From Xestospongia muta (lineage: Eukaryota > Porifera > Demospongiae > Haplosclerida > Petrosiidae): 64,000 nt of DNA. Both the position numbers and the translations under genes were made by a program. Below the pieces are notes generated by a model. It saw only the letters and a list, made by a program, of their open reading frames with translations, was not told the origin of the DNA and ran no database searches. The stretch covers positions 4,702,618-4,766,617 of the forward strand of contig OY848917.1 in the NCBI GenBank assembly GCA_963693285.1, in the 5' to 3' direction. Positions 24,416 through 35,591 of this stretch are shown here, piece by piece (the stretch's first letter is position 1; every line of letters starts with the position of its first letter).

Positions 24416-24690
24416 GTCATTTCGTAATGAATATCATGCAATGTAAACATAAACACAACAGGTAAACACAGTCTAGTTAATGATAACATTTACATTAAAG
24501 TAGACAGGTCATTTCGTAATGAATAACATGCAATGTAAACACAAACACAATAGGTAAACATAGTCTAGTTAATGATAACATGTACATTAAAGCAGACAGG
24601 TCATTTCGTAATGAATAACATGCAATGTAAACACAAACACAACAGGTAAACACAGTCTACTTAATGATAACAGCTATGTTAAAGTAAGAA
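24416..24690. repeat. Three tandem copies of a 92-bp unit
   Basis: GTCATTTCGTAATGAAT begins at 24416, 24508 and 24600, an exact 92-base period. The array lies about 265 bases upstream of the start of the minus-strand Cys-rich peptide gene. A diverged single copy in inverted orientation sits at about 27560-27640, upstream of the plus-strand paralogue, so the unit belongs to the shared promoter-side flank of both genes. Confidence 0.8.
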
Positions 24691-24699
24691 GTGTATTGA

Positions 24700-27600
24700 T
24701 CTTAGGTGCATGAGACATAATCAATTTGATTCGAAACAGGTCGTTAAATTTATATAGAAGTGGTTGAGTGTCTGAATTTGCCAGACATTTTTTCAACCAT
24801 AGTGAATATTAAAATGTTATATATAGCATATACCACAAGGTATGAACTTTTGGTCAGTGAGGAGTAGACCATTGCTATGTAGTTAGAGTAGTAGTTGAAC
24901 TGAATGTAGTAAACTGTATGAAACTGCCCTGGCTTGAATTAGTTATCAGACCTATCATACTTAATTAACCTCTTGGAATCAGCAATTAGCTGCAACATTC
25001 CAGACACAACTTCATCCTCAATTTAGTGGTCGACCACTACTTGGTCAGAGTCAATTGACCTCAGATTTTAATTAGCAGAGCTTGGACTACTTGTGCACTG
25101 AAAAAAGCATTTTGTCATTTTAACTGAGGTCTTCATTACCACAGTTTCATCAATATAATGTAAACCAATTGTAATTATAACTTGCTACAAGGACAAAACT
25201 AGTGTAACTTAATATTCATAAAACTAACTAGTTGGATCTACAACCACATTGCTTTTACATTCACTTTACTATAGTAATTGAATCATGGCTTCAATTGAAG
25301 CTATAAGCAGATACTATTTCGACTGAAACTAATCCAGTTAGTTAAATTGAAATAGTATCTATTTCTCATAGATACAATTATTGAACAAAACTACAAAGAG
25401 TACTTTTTGGCTTCTAGTTGACTTTATACATATTGAATTTGTTTTGGTTTTGTGGAACTCAATATTGGGCTTACATCATATTGATGAGATTATGGTAATG
25501 ACGACAATGGTTGAAATGACAAAATGATATTATAAGTGTGGCCACTGGAGTATCCTGTCCTAAAGTGAAGTTGAACCGCATCAAATGGTGGCTGCAAAAG
25601 GTTGATCAGGGTGGCATTGGAGATATGGTTCCAAATTATCGTTGCCCATAAATCCTGTTTATGAGGTGGCTGGGAAAGCCCTATGGTAGATGATGTGGGG
25701 TCAAGGTTCACAAAGTCTTGAGTGTATAGCCGAGAAAGTGATGTACTCTGTCCAATTCGAGTTTGAAAGCTGTTATTTTTTAAAAAATGACATAATGCCC
25801 GAGACTTTTAAATTGATTTACTGAGTTTGAATATTTAATATAAGATAGAAGTGAGTTCCATAACTTAATTAAGCTAGAAAAGAAGGAGTTATAGTATGAA
25901 TTTATGCGGCATATTGGGGACTTTAAGAGGATGAAAGGATCGGAGTGTATGTAAGGATGATTGAAGAAAGGATACTGAGATTTAGGACTAAATATTTCTG
26001 ATAAGGAGGATTATTGTTGCTGTTTTGTGGAATTTGGAAAATGAATAATGTCATTAACCTATGTTGGGTGTTGTTTCAAGGTTTACTGATTTTGCAAGTC
26101 TCACTGAATCATTTCATTACTCTTTGTTGTTGCTTCCTTGTTAGTTCTTCATACTTTGCTTTAAAAGACAATTTTACTGCAGTGGGTGAATACTTGCTTG
26201 TGTGAGAATGCTATTCACGTTTTATGGGGTTTCTAGTTTACTATCCTGAACAGCTAGTGCTCTAAGGTTTTACATATTTTAAGCATATTTGCAAGTTGTA
26301 TTGAACAATACAAATCATTTCTCTCCTGAAATATAACACTGACTCAGTGGTCAAACTCAGAGGGATGAGTCAACTGTTGATCATTAGAATTCCTATTATT
26401 TTAGTAGGTGGAGGAACAGTAGCCTCTCGTGAGGGCTGATATTACATATGCATAGTTACTAGCAGGAAAAAGTGATCTTATGACCTAATAGACTGTTAGC
26501 ATCACACTCTAAGAACAAAAAATGATCTATGTAAGTTATAATTGATATGTATCAATACATGACAATAGAGTCACTTTCTCTGTTGAATTAGGCATGACAC
26601 TTGGTCTTTTTGCTGTAGACTGTTAAGTCCGGTGGTTTGCTTGGACATGTTGACTTACTGCACTCTGTTTGGAACAGAAATATGATTGTCGTATTTATAC
26701 TGATTACCAGATTTTCAAATGTTCCTATTGAAAGACTCCCTTACATTTCTCAACTCATGTAGGTTACCAAGAAATATATTGATAAAAACTTGAAAAACAC
26801 ATCATATAAATTATTATAGTTTTTTGTAGTAAATAGATTTTGACATATATATTGCATTTCAGTACTATTTTTAAAGATATTTTATTGAAAATGGATATCC
26901 ATTGACAAAGTTATTAGTTTCTTTTAATCCATATTGTAGTATTGTTCTCACTAAGTTGATTGATAATTGCACCAGTTTAGATTTATTGTCAATTATAAAG
27001 GTACGGTCAATATATATGAATTGGCAAATGTCTTTAGTGTACCACACTGCCTACTATATATGAAATCAGTTGAAACAGCTGATGAACAATTGGTAATAGT
27101 GTGTGTATGTTAATATTTAAAATTTTTTATGCCAAAAATAGCTCAATTCATTTAATATTTACAGCATCCACCATTCCTTTTATTTATTTGTCATTCTATT
27201 CACCTTTCAGCTAGCCAGTGTTAATCCAGCAATTATATACTGTCACAATTAATTACATAATGACAACACAACAAAACTTCTTCCTTTTAAATTTGACTGT
27301 TATTCTGCTCATATCATCATTAATATTAAGTCAATTACACACTTATGTAATTATTATCACTTTCATAAGACTAGTCTTTTTACAGAAAATTGTCTTAGTT
27401 ATCGTATTATACTAAATAGGTTTTTGAATGACCATGAACTTTATTCTAGTTGTTTAAACTCAGTTAATTAGATGCTCAATTGCTGTTATGTAATGTAATG
27501 ACATGCTTATAATCAAATTGATTAATATGTCTCAAGAACTTATAATCAATAAAATTTAACGTAGATGTTTTGACTAGACTATGTTTATCTGTTTCATTTA

Positions 27601-27890
27601 TCTTTACATTGTATGTTATTCATTACAGAATGGCTGATTATTTTATGATAAAAATGAAGGAAAGATAACTTGATATGTTATTGCACACTTAAGACAATAT
27701 ATTTTGATAGATCAATTCATCAATAGAGTATTTATAATGAACTATAATACATACAATAGTACCGGCAGCTCGTTTATGAATATGTCTAATATAAACAGTT
27801 TTGCATTTAAGTTTTTTTTATATAAAGACACTTTTTGTTCCCATTTTATATGTACTGATTTGTAATATATTGCTTTCTTACTTGGTCTTC
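24700..27890. other. Intergenic spacer between the divergent peptide genes
   Basis: About 3.2 kb with no gene I can support. A 12-bp inverted repeat (AGATACTATTTC at 25309-25320 with its partner at 25349-25360) is present. Frames such as 25490-25711 (-) and 26014-26205 (+) have no recognisable motif. The part from about 27540 rightward is the inverted duplicate of 24150-24500. Confidence 0.6.
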
Positions 27891-27910
27891 TACTTTGACA
27901 TTAAAAATCA

Positions 27911-28700
27911 ATGAATGCTTTGTTGTTCATGTCTGTGATCATTTTGATCACAATGAATGTTGTCCTAAGTCAAACACCTGGTTAGTTTCTTATTGTTTAT
28001 TGTTTAGTCTAACTATTATTAGGATCATTGAACTTTGATCAAAATGTCCCTAACTCAGCTCCCAATTCAGCTATGAATGACAAACCACCAGTGAATGATG
28101 AAGAATTAAGTGAGAAAACACTTACACGATTTACTAATATAATTCATTACTTATAATTGCTTTTCTTTTAAAATAAAGGACTTGTTGAAAATGAGTTGCA
28201 TGCTGCTGCTCCAAGTCCTGAAAAAGAAAGTCAGTATTGCCAAAAGTAATTTTATATTATACAAGTAATATGTAATGTAGGTATAAAAGCACAAGGATAT
28301 TACCGAAACTGTTATTACTGTGTGTGCAGTGATAAAAGAAGCAGCCATGGTATTGTGTATTATATGTAATATTCCAAGCTTATCCTTTATTTGCATATAG
28401 GTGCTAGTTATATTGGGTTTTGTTACAGATGTAAGTTAATTTATATCATTAATAATATTATTCAAGTGCAAATATTATAGGTCGTGGAATGTCAAAGCGT
28501 TGGCTTCGATGCTACTATTGTTACTGCAGCCGTCAATATAGTAATAACCATAGATATTTGTACATAACAATGATTTTGTTAATCCTCTAGATTATTATTA
28601 TTCCTTATTTGGGTTCTGCTCTGCCTGTAAGTTGTTATAAGTTACATTTGAGTATTATCAGTGCAAAAAATTCTTTTTATTGATATCTACAGGCTATTAA
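27911..28700 (+). CDS. Secreted two-module cysteine-rich peptide, copy 2
   Basis: Predicted 136-aa secreted precursor from eight exons: 27911-27980, 28023-28109, 28179-28229, 28281-28349, 28401-28430, 28481-28540, 28591-28626, 28693-28700; all internal junctions are phase 1. The signal peptide is MNALLFMSVIILITMNVVLS. An acidic N/P-rich stretch (~24-69) follows, then two Cys modules: NCYYCVCS...GFCYRC and RCYYCYCS...GFCSACY, ending two codons into the last exon. Exon sizes match the inverted copy one for one (70, 87, 51, 69, 30, 60, 36, 8 nt). Exon 6 differs by one base in 60 between copies. The exon pairs 4+5 and 6+7 look like an internal duplication. Possible roles (defence peptide, ligand, matrix peptide) are guesses; no known fold was matched. 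Confidence 0.8.
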
Positions 28701-29339
28701 CCTTGAAAATAGCTGTTCAACAAAAAAACTGTGTTTGCAAGTAGTGTAGGCCATTTTAATGTCATTTTATGTATTGAAATAACTTATTCAAATGAAAAAA
28801 ATGTTTTTTTAGTTTCTACTACATGCTTTATTATTGATTCAAAAACTTGCATTGTATTTTGTGCTGAAATGATTTGAATTTTGTATAGTTCAATCATATA
28901 GTCTACATGCCTACTAAATGAATTTGAGGTAATAGAAACAGTGATATGTCAATTTAATATTTCATAAAACTAAACTAAACAGTGATACTGATAGCACTTT
29001 GCCCATAGCTGGGACCTCTGATAATTTTCATTAATATCGCAGTTAATCTTGTACCTACATTATTGTTGTAACTCGTCTATAACAGTCCATGAATCAGGGT
29101 AACTTGAATTTCTTACTTCTCAATAGTATGTTTTCTGCTTAATGAAGTCTATGATAGTCAGCTTCTGCCATTACAATGTGCAATGTCAGGTGATCTTAAT
29201 TGCAATTTTATCTGTTAGCTTTGAAAGGTTAAACCTCTCAAAGTTATACAGTTATGGACACCATCTATAACTAAATACAGACAGACAGTTCAAAAATAGA
29301 TGAAATTAATCTCATCATTAACTTACATTTTTAGTAGAA

Positions 29340-30960
29340 GATTTACATATTGCATCATGACAATCCACACAAAGTTAATGATTTATTTAACGTATACGTT
29401 ATGAGATTTAACCCTCCTGATGATGAATACTTAATCCCAAATTTGTCCTATCCAAATTATAGTTGGAAAAAAGCATATACTGGCCTAGGACTTGATAAGG
29501 TGAGAATAGTATCTTATTTGCTTAGGGAGGAGATTGACTAGGAATTTAATCATCTACTATTGGAAGGAGACATAGAACCAGTAAAGTCAATGAAATGGGC
29601 TGCTCCTATTGTTCCTGTGATTAATACTAATGACTCATTCAGGGTCCATGGAAACTTCAAAGTTACTGCAAACCATGCAAATGCAGATCAAGATGTGTAT
29701 CCACTAAATAGAACTATGACCTCATACAACTCTGTATAGAGGGCTGTGATCTAGAAAATTGCACTTCTTTCATGCATATTTACAGCTTCCACAGGTAAAG
29801 ACTCCCTAATTAACACACTCTATCAATAAAATAATCTCCCTCTTAGTTTCTCAGTACCCCCTGCCATATTTCAAGAGATCATGGGGAAATCTACTCTGGA
29901 ATCTCAAACATGCAGCAACAAGCAAAATCAAATCATTTCTTGAGCCCTTATACAATGTATCTAGAGTCCTTTTTAGGGGTTCTAAATCGTTGTGGAAAAA
30001 TTTGTTTCCAATCTATCCTTACAACTACTGTTTCTCCACTTTATTCTGTCTTGCTGAAAAAAGTTTTGGAAATAGGGGTCTGCAGGAACATGAATCCTTC
30101 AAATTGGTGAAAGGCTTACACATTTCACCAAACCTACTAATCCATTTTGACAACCATTATTATCCTGTAATATCTCTGATAATTGAGGTGGAACTGTTTA
30201 ATTACTCTAGTATGATGATGGATCTCTCAATCACTCTCTCTGTTTATGGAAAAAGTACTCTTAAATAGCATTAGCCATCATCTTCGGAGCTACTAAATTC
30301 CATCAGTACCTATGTGGTTGTAACCATTATAATTTTATTGAACATAAACCCCCTCCATATCTCTTTAATCCATATCACAAATGGCATTCTTGAGATTACA
30401 CTGTAAAAATTAATGTCATCTTAACAACTAATTTGTACTTTACATGGATGGATTCCTATGGAATCTAGAATTCTTATATATTACTTACTATATAATTTGT
30501 TGGTATGCTGTAGTTTTACACATCAAGAAATTATACAGTGAGTAATTCACATAAATTTTAGATTCCACAGTAATCCATCCATGTAAAGTACAAAATAGTT
30601 GTTAAAATGACATATTAATTTTTATAGTGTGCAGTGTTGGACACTCACACTAAAAGTATATAATAGCTACTCAGTTGTCTATACCAATGTTGGAAAGGAT
30701 GATGACATTGCAGATTAATCAAGCTGACTCCCATGTCCAGACACCCACAACAATGCTCTGGTGGTTAGTAACATTCTTTACTTCAATCTACCCACATGAA
30801 AACATAGATCTCAAAAGATTCTTTCATTGCAATATTTCACAAGTACATTCCTTTATAATGGTCAATCTCTGTGAAAATCTACTCCCATACCCGAGAAGGA
30901 AGAATGAACTAATACAGTTGTATTCTCCTGATGTCTAGAGTGTTTATTCCTCCTCCAGGC
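29340..30960 (+). mobile_element. Decayed Ty3/gypsy retrotransposon pol
   Basis: Scattered frames carry reverse-transcriptase landmarks in order: EPVKSMKWAAPIVPVINTND (about 29575-29640); LPLSFSVPPAIFQEIMGKST (about 29840-29895); and GLHISPNLLIHFD with ALAIIFGATKFHQYLCG (about 30110-30315). Multiple stops and shifts separate them. It is interrupted by the MITE at 30405-30630. No LTRs or integrase were recognised. Confidence 0.8.
30405..30630. mobile_element. Hairpin MITE inside the gypsy relic
   Basis: The two halves are reverse complements: ATGGATGGATTCCTATGGAA at about 30444 pairs with the ATTCCACAGTAATCCATCCAT stretch ending near 30583. The outer GTTGTTAA-type arms continue to about 30610. 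A second family member is at about 52340-52530. Confidence 0.75.
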
Positions 30961-31055
30961 TTTATGAAACTCTTTAAGTGTTTACCAAAATGAAATGTCT
31001 TGCTCACGGTTGTAAATGGTTGTCATGATTAGTGAATGATCTAGAAAGAACCATA

Positions 31056-31390
31056 AAGAAGTATGATATATATTGAAACCGGAAGTAATATAAGAATTTA
31101 ATTTAACATCCACTCCCTGGCAGTGGCCCGACCAACTACAACAGTCCATTGTTCTTGTTGTTCATAGCTTGATATTGACATATGTGACTTCTAAATGTCT
31201 TAATTGAGAATTGAAACATTGAGATTTCAGCACTATATATATATCATAAAAAGATATAATCCTCAAAACTGGTGTAGCCTAACTATAGCAAGTAAGTATA
31301 TTCATAGCATTATCATGTATATACAGGTCACACCCCTTGTAAACACACCTAACAAACTAAAAATGCGTAGGTAGTAAGTGCGGATGTAGT
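31056..31390 (+). repeat. 335-bp direct repeat upstream of ISG12 gene 1
   Basis: Matches 33927-34268, upstream of ISG12 gene 2, in the same orientation and with high similarity (for example ACATCCACTCCCTGGCAGTG and TAAAAATGCGTAGGTAGTAA in both). The pair records a tandem duplication of the ISG12 locus even though the two proteins have diverged strongly. Confidence 0.85.
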
Positions 31391-31469
31391 ATTTGTTTAT
31401 GGGATATGCCTAACTATTTCTTAAAATAAAACGTTCTCTGCTCGTCCTTTAGGCAATTACGAGTCATTT

Positions 31470-31660
31470 TTAGAGTATAACTCCACATGACAATTATAAT
31501 AACAGTTTATAACCACTATGTGAACATTGCGGTACTGCCCCATATTCCACTCATTCCAAGGGCAGTAAATCTATATATAAGCCTAGTTCCCTTCTAGACC
31601 CCTCCTCTGTCTCTCATCTATTCAACAAAGGAGGGGAGGTCTTGCTCGCTAGGCTACCCG
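31470..31660 (+). promoter_or_regulatory. Promoter/leader region of ISG12 gene 1
   Basis: This GC-richer block (CTGTCTCTCATCTATTCAAC, AAAGGAGGGGAGGTCTTG) is duplicated at 34790-34970, where no ISG12 gene follows on the same strand. Position and conservation suggest promoter or 5' leader; no transcription start is known. Confidence 0.5.
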
Positions 31661-31696
31661 TCGCGTATCAGGAAGCTGATTTCCCCCATGCGTATA

Positions 31697-31707
31697 GGGG
31701 AATTCCC
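31697..31707 (+). promoter_or_regulatory. Perfect palindromic kappaB-type site (ISG12 gene 1)
   Basis: GGGGAATTCCC lies 74 bases upstream of the ATG. It fits the NF-kappaB consensus GGGRNNYYCC. The context AGGGGAATTCCCANNGAAAG recurs, in the same orientation relative to the gene, upstream of ISG12 gene 3 (35742-35752). Sponges have NF-kappaB; binding here is inferred. Confidence 0.65.
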
Positions 31708-31781
31708 AGGGAAAGCTCAACCACTAATTACTTTATATCTCGTAAGCTGGTTTAAGCTCTTTATTTCTTGCCTATCGTAAA

Positions 31782-32075
31782 ATGGAGTATGTAGCTAAAG
31801 CTGCTATTGTTGGTGGAAGCGCTGCATTAGGTGGAACAGTTCTAGTGGTTGCAGCACCTGTAGTAGTGGCAGGTCTAGGGTTCGGCGCAGGTGGTATTGG
31901 AGCAGGAACATACGCTGCGTCAATGATGTCAGCATGGGCGCCAACAGTTGCTGGCGGTGTCGTGGCAACTTTACAATCAGTTGGAGCAGCTGGTTTGGGT
32001 GCAAGTGGAACTGCTGCCTTGGCTACTGTAGGATCAACAATTGGTGGTGCTGCCGGTTATATATTTGGTGGATAA
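31782..32075 (+). CDS. ISG12 (IFI27/IFI6-like) protein 1
   Basis: 97-aa small hydrophobic protein of the interferon-stimulated ISG12 family, which in vertebrates acts at mitochondria/ER in apoptosis and innate immunity. Glycine-rich helices fill the chain: VVVAGLGFGAGGIGAG (~27-42), AWAPTVAGGVVATLQSVGAA (~51-70) and the C-terminal GSTIGGAAGY. Length is typical of short family members. It is a single exon from the first ATG after the conserved leader, with a kappaB-type site 74 bases upstream. The 3' flank (32080-32700) is present inverted at 51090-51715, next to the truncated fifth copy. Confidence 0.92.
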   Translation: MEYVAKAAIVGGSAALGGTVLVVAAPVVVAGLGFGAGGIGAGTYAASMMSAWAPTVAGGVVATLQSVGAAGLGASGTAALATVGSTIGGAAGYIFGG

Positions 32076-32299
32076 ACTTTGATATTGGTTGCCCCACGCT
32101 CAACTAAACTTACTGCCGAATTAAATTGATGGGTTCAGCTTACTTCATTATATACCTACATTACTTAGTTAATAATTTTGTATGCTTGCTTAAAGTTTTT
32201 TTATTTTCTCTATTTTGAATAAAATATAGCGTTTGTTGTCTTTGTTTTTTAAAATTGATGTATAGGTAAAATTGTGAGATCAGTATTAGACAGGCAATA

Positions 32300-32830
32300 G
32301 CGTGAAATCTATAAAGATAGTATGTAGTCTGGCAAGGCCAGTCCGTTTGTTCAGAAAGGCTTTGAGCCTTTACTTAACAAAAGGGCTGTCCAAGCTAGAC
32401 CATAGAGATAGAATTTAATTATAATCAGTATAATAACTATATAATAAACCAGTTCGGATAAACAAGCGGAATTTGCATTATTTTAGTTTATTAAATTAAC
32501 CACAAGTACACGTGTAGTGTGTTGTTACAGCTATTTTCGAAGAGAATACTTAACACAAGAAGTAGTATGGAGTAAGTTACAGTCACATAAAAGCTGGAGA
32601 AACTGTAGTATAAGTAATATCTGTTGTGTTTTTAATTAGGGATGATGTTTATTGTTGTGTTTAATGACAAAAATATATGAAATATGTAATATCTATATTG
32701 TAAAGAAAGATGTCTAGTACTTTATGTGCTCACCTATTGCCTTGATAACAGCTTCAATTCTTCATGGCATTGAAAAGACCAGGTTTTGTAATTTGCCTCT
32801 GAAGGTATACTCTCCCTGGTGAAACAATAA
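32300..32830 (-). mobile_element. 3' flank with Tc1 transposase C-terminal fragment (inverted duplicate of 51000-51480)
   Basis: Reading the minus strand through about 32790-32700 gives RIEAVIKAIGEHIKY after an ATG-CCA-TGA. This matches the usual C-terminal MPRRIEAVIKA.G.HTKY of Tc1 transposases with a stop. The block is the reverse complement of the 3' end and flank of the longer Tc1 relic at 50230-51070, with about 50 bases missing from that copy. Confidence 0.7.
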
Positions 32831-32961
32831 AATAAGACCACATTGTATGGTGTGATGCTAGAGCTATTGGTTGACAAGTACATGTATCATTTTTCACAAT
32901 CTAAGCTTAATATTTATTTTATTGTTAAGATTGAGTGGAATAATTTGCATGAATTTATTGA

Positions 32962-33321
32962 AGTATATATAGTCCTTCAGAAGTTCAGTGTGTAAAACAT
33001 TTTTATAAACCAAAGAAAGTATCTGATTTTATTAAAGTTAGAGACCATGGTTTTATACACTGGCTCAATTTGATTTTATCATTTGATCATAATGATGATG
33101 TTTCATGTAACACTTTATCTACCAATGTTAAGTTCTTTGATATTATTTATCTAGGAGTGAATAAAATAGAAGATGTGGTAAATAATCAATCCTTCATGAC
33201 TTGTATAGGCAATCGTTTGTTAGGACAAGAGTGTATATTTATACCAATTGAATTATACATATATGAAAACAGATGTCTAAAAATCACATTACTCGCTGTA
33301 AAAATTGATTTGTTCATTTAA
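32962..33321 (+). other. Unassigned open frame, possible exon
   Basis: A 119-codon open frame without an early ATG (contains KVRDHGFIHWLNLILSFDHN) ends at TAA 33319-33321. The composition is protein-like, but no acceptor site, homologue or partner exon was identified. It may be a decayed gene or chance. Confidence 0.25.
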
Positions 33322-33644
33322 CCAATATATTGTTATACAGGTTACATGTAGCAAACTTATATTAGTATGATATACTGATATATATACTATTGTTTATGTA
33401 GCTAATTGTTTATGTAGCTAATTGTATATATATTGCTTTGTGTAATGTGTTATTCCCAAATGATAAGTAAGTGTAGAGACATACATTCCAAGAAGTCAAC
33501 ATCAACAACCACTGCCCTCTAAAGTATATCTCCAATTACCTTGTATAGTTTGTTTGATGATGCGACCACTTCCTTGTTTTCTACTTTCTCCAAGTTAAAT
33601 TACAAACAATTTATTCATTGTTTGTGCAGCCTATGTTCGTCAAG

Positions 33645-33762
<118 letters not shown>

Positions 33763-33807
33763 AAGAGGAATTTTGTTGTTAGCTTAAAAATTGAATATAG
33801 TCAGAAA

Positions 33808-33871
33808 ATGTTGCTCTGGTTAGGACTGATCGTCTTTCTCATATCTCTCAGAGAAATAACGTCTAAAAAGG
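33808..33871 (+). other. Possible orphan signal-peptide exon
   Basis: An ATG followed by a hydrophobic leader (MLLWLGLIVFLISLREITS) ends at a good donor (GGTGAGT, exon 64 nt, phase 1). Joining it to the acceptor before ISG12 gene 2 (34374) would give an immediate TGA, so it does not belong to that gene. It is immediately followed by the 33927-34268 repeat. It may be the remnant first exon of a secreted-protein gene. Confidence 0.3.
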
Positions 33872-33926
33872 GTGAGTAAACAGAATTTACTGAGCGTTAA
33901 CAGTACCCTCAGTAAAAAAAGCCATA

Positions 33927-34268
33927 AAGAAGTATGATATATATTGAAACCTGAGGTAATATAATAGTTTAATTTAACATCCACTCCCTGGCAGTGAGTG
34001 ACCTAACCAAAAACACCAGTCCATTGTTCTTGTTGTTTATAGCTTGATATTGATATATGTGACTTCTAAATGTCTTAATTGACAATTGAAACATTGAGAC
34101 TTCAGCACTATATATATATCATAAAAAGATATAATTTTATAATCCTCAAAACTGGTGCAGCCGAACTATAGCAAGTAAGTAAATTCGTAGCATAATCATG
34201 TATATACAGGTCACACCTCTTGTAAACACACCTTACAAACTAAAAATGCGTAGGTAGTAAGTGTGGAC
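33927..34268 (+). repeat. 335-bp direct repeat upstream of ISG12 gene 2
   Basis: Partner of 31056-31390 (same orientation). After it the two loci diverge: gene 2 has a different promoter with TGACGTAA (34293-34300) and GGGTTTTCCC (34305-34314), a CRE-like and an imperfect kappaB-like motif. Confidence 0.85.
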
Positions 34269-34375
34269 CACATTGGCACAGTCGGGTTAATGTGACGTAA
34301 TTCTGGGTTTTCCCTCTCATCGACTAGTGCGCTGTTTTACGTCCATTCATTCTATTTTGCTCTTTACATTTTAGA

Positions 34376-34633
34376 ATGACTTTAATGACTCTTTGTATGA
34401 TGGTAACAGGAGCTGTTCTTCTGCTGTTTGGTGCACCTATGTTTATAGATTTTCTGGGTTTTGGAACTGGTGGTATTGGTGCTGGATCATTTGGTGCCAA
34501 GTTGATGTCTCCTGTAGCTAAAAATGGACTTGTGGCAAACTTACAGTCTATTGGGGCAGCAGGATTTGGTCCAGCTGGAATTGTTGTCTTAATAATTGCT
34601 GGAGCTGGATGTTGTTTACTGTTTGCATGTTAG
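34376..34633 (+). CDS. ISG12 (IFI27/IFI6-like) protein 2, divergent
   Basis: 85-aa member, clearly ISG12 but strongly diverged from the other copies. It has a hydrophobic N-terminus (MTLMTLCMMVTGAVLLLFGA), then FLGFGTGGIGAGSFGAKLMS (~28-47), then LVANLQSIGAAGFGPAG (~54-70) and a Cys-containing hydrophobic tail (GCCLLFAC) where the others end in a Gly-rich segment. A TTTTAG directly precedes the A before the ATG, so an upstream non-coding exon is possible. Upstream motifs TGACGTAA and GGGTTTTCCC lie within 85 bases. It likely arose from the same duplication as gene 1, then changed fastest. Confidence 0.8.
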   Translation: MTLMTLCMMVTGAVLLLFGAPMFIDFLGFGTGGIGAGSFGAKLMSPVAKNGLVANLQSIGAAGFGPAGIVVLIIAGAGCCLLFAC

Positions 34634-34789
34634 GTACATAGTCTTGTTTGCTTTATAACAAACGCACACTTATAGTTCATTGTTAATCAAATATTAGGCA
34701 TCACAATTACTTTTATCATATAGGACCTTAATTTCTAAATGTATTACACATACATCCATATTCATTCATTTTGTTCAAAGTTTTATAAT

Positions 34790-34970
34790 TATAACTCCAC
34801 GTGACAATTGTAATAACAGTTTATAACCACTATGTAAACATTACAGTACTGCCCCATATTCCACTCATTCCAATGGGCAGTAAATCTACATAAGCCTAGT
34901 TTGCTTATATAGATTTACTCCTCTGTCTCTCATCTATTCAACAAAGGAGGAGAGGTCTTGCACGCTACAC
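34790..34970 (+). repeat. Orphan duplicate of the ISG12 gene 1 promoter region
   Basis: High similarity to 31470-31660 (for example TTTATAACCACTATGT, CTGCCCCATATTCCACTCAT, CTCATCTATTCAACAAAGGA). The copy stops just before the kappaB-type site and no plus-strand ISG12 frame follows. The next gene (35286-35591) reads the opposite way. Confidence 0.8.
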
Positions 34971-35285
34971 GGTTGATAATAATAGATAACGACTTTTATT
35001 GCTGCACTGAATTACACATGGCAGAATCAAAGATGGCTGACACAAGACCATAGTTGTCTAAATGAGATTACCCAGAAGGAGTTAGAACTTTTCTAACATG
35101 GTCCAACCTTCTCTTGAACACCTTCTTCCCCTCTAGACTGTCAAAGTCGATCACAAAGCATGTATACAAAGTAGATATGAATTAATTCAACAGTAATTTA
35201 AAAACATGAAATAATTAAAGTTCATATGTGTGTGTTTGTTTGTGTGTAAGGTATAGTTGAACGTAGGTGTAACCAACATATCAGC

Positions 35286-35591
35286 TTATCGACGAAAAGT
35301 ATAACTGGCAGCACCACCAATCGCTCCACCAATTGATGATCCTACAGTAGCCAAGGCAGCAGTTCCACTTGCACCCAAACCAGCTGCTCCAACTGATTGT
35401 AAAGTTGCCACGACACCGCCAGCAACTGTTGGTGCCCATGCTGACATCATGGACGCAGCGGCTGAGCCTGCTACAATGCCACCTGTACCAAACCCTAGAC
35501 CTGCCACTACTACAGGTGCTGCAATGACTACAGCTGCTCCTCCTAATACAACACCTCCACCAACAATAGCAGCTTTTGTTAGATACTCCAT
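35286..35591 (-). CDS. ISG12 (IFI27/IFI6-like) protein 3
   Basis: 101-aa single-exon member read 35591 to 35286. The N-terminus MEYLTKAAIVGGGVVLGGAA is followed by VVVAGLGFGTGGIVAGSAA (~29-47), SAWAPTVAGGVVATLQSVGA (~50-69) and a C-terminus with an extra GGAIGGAAS insertion ending FRR. It is nearly identical in its central part to genes 1 and 4. Upstream it has a local ~50-bp duplication (35600-35690) and, about 150 bases before the ATG, the shared kappaB-type palindrome. It belongs to unit A of the segmental duplication. Confidence 0.92.
   Translation of the reverse strand: MEYLTKAAIVGGGVVLGGAAVVIAAPVVVAGLGFGTGGIVAGSAAASMMSAWAPTVAGGVVATLQSVGAAGLGASGTAALATVGSSIGGAIGGAASYTFRR

Noticed and set aside
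24416..24690. CRISPR-like array (three regular repeats)
   Set aside because: Eukaryotic context and whole 92-bp units are repeated without unique spacers; it is a tandem duplication. The same applies to the 89-bp array at 36532-36985.
25490..25711. 73-aa minus-strand frame as a gene or LINE fragment
   Set aside because: No reverse-transcriptase or other motif could be read in it or its neighbours.
31804..32004. 66-aa minus-strand frame
   Set aside because: Antisense shadow of ISG12 gene 1; the same antisense frame appears opposite copy 5.
33808..34633. Signal-peptide exon spliced to ISG12 gene 2
   Set aside because: The join is phase 1 to AATGAC and gives an immediate stop.
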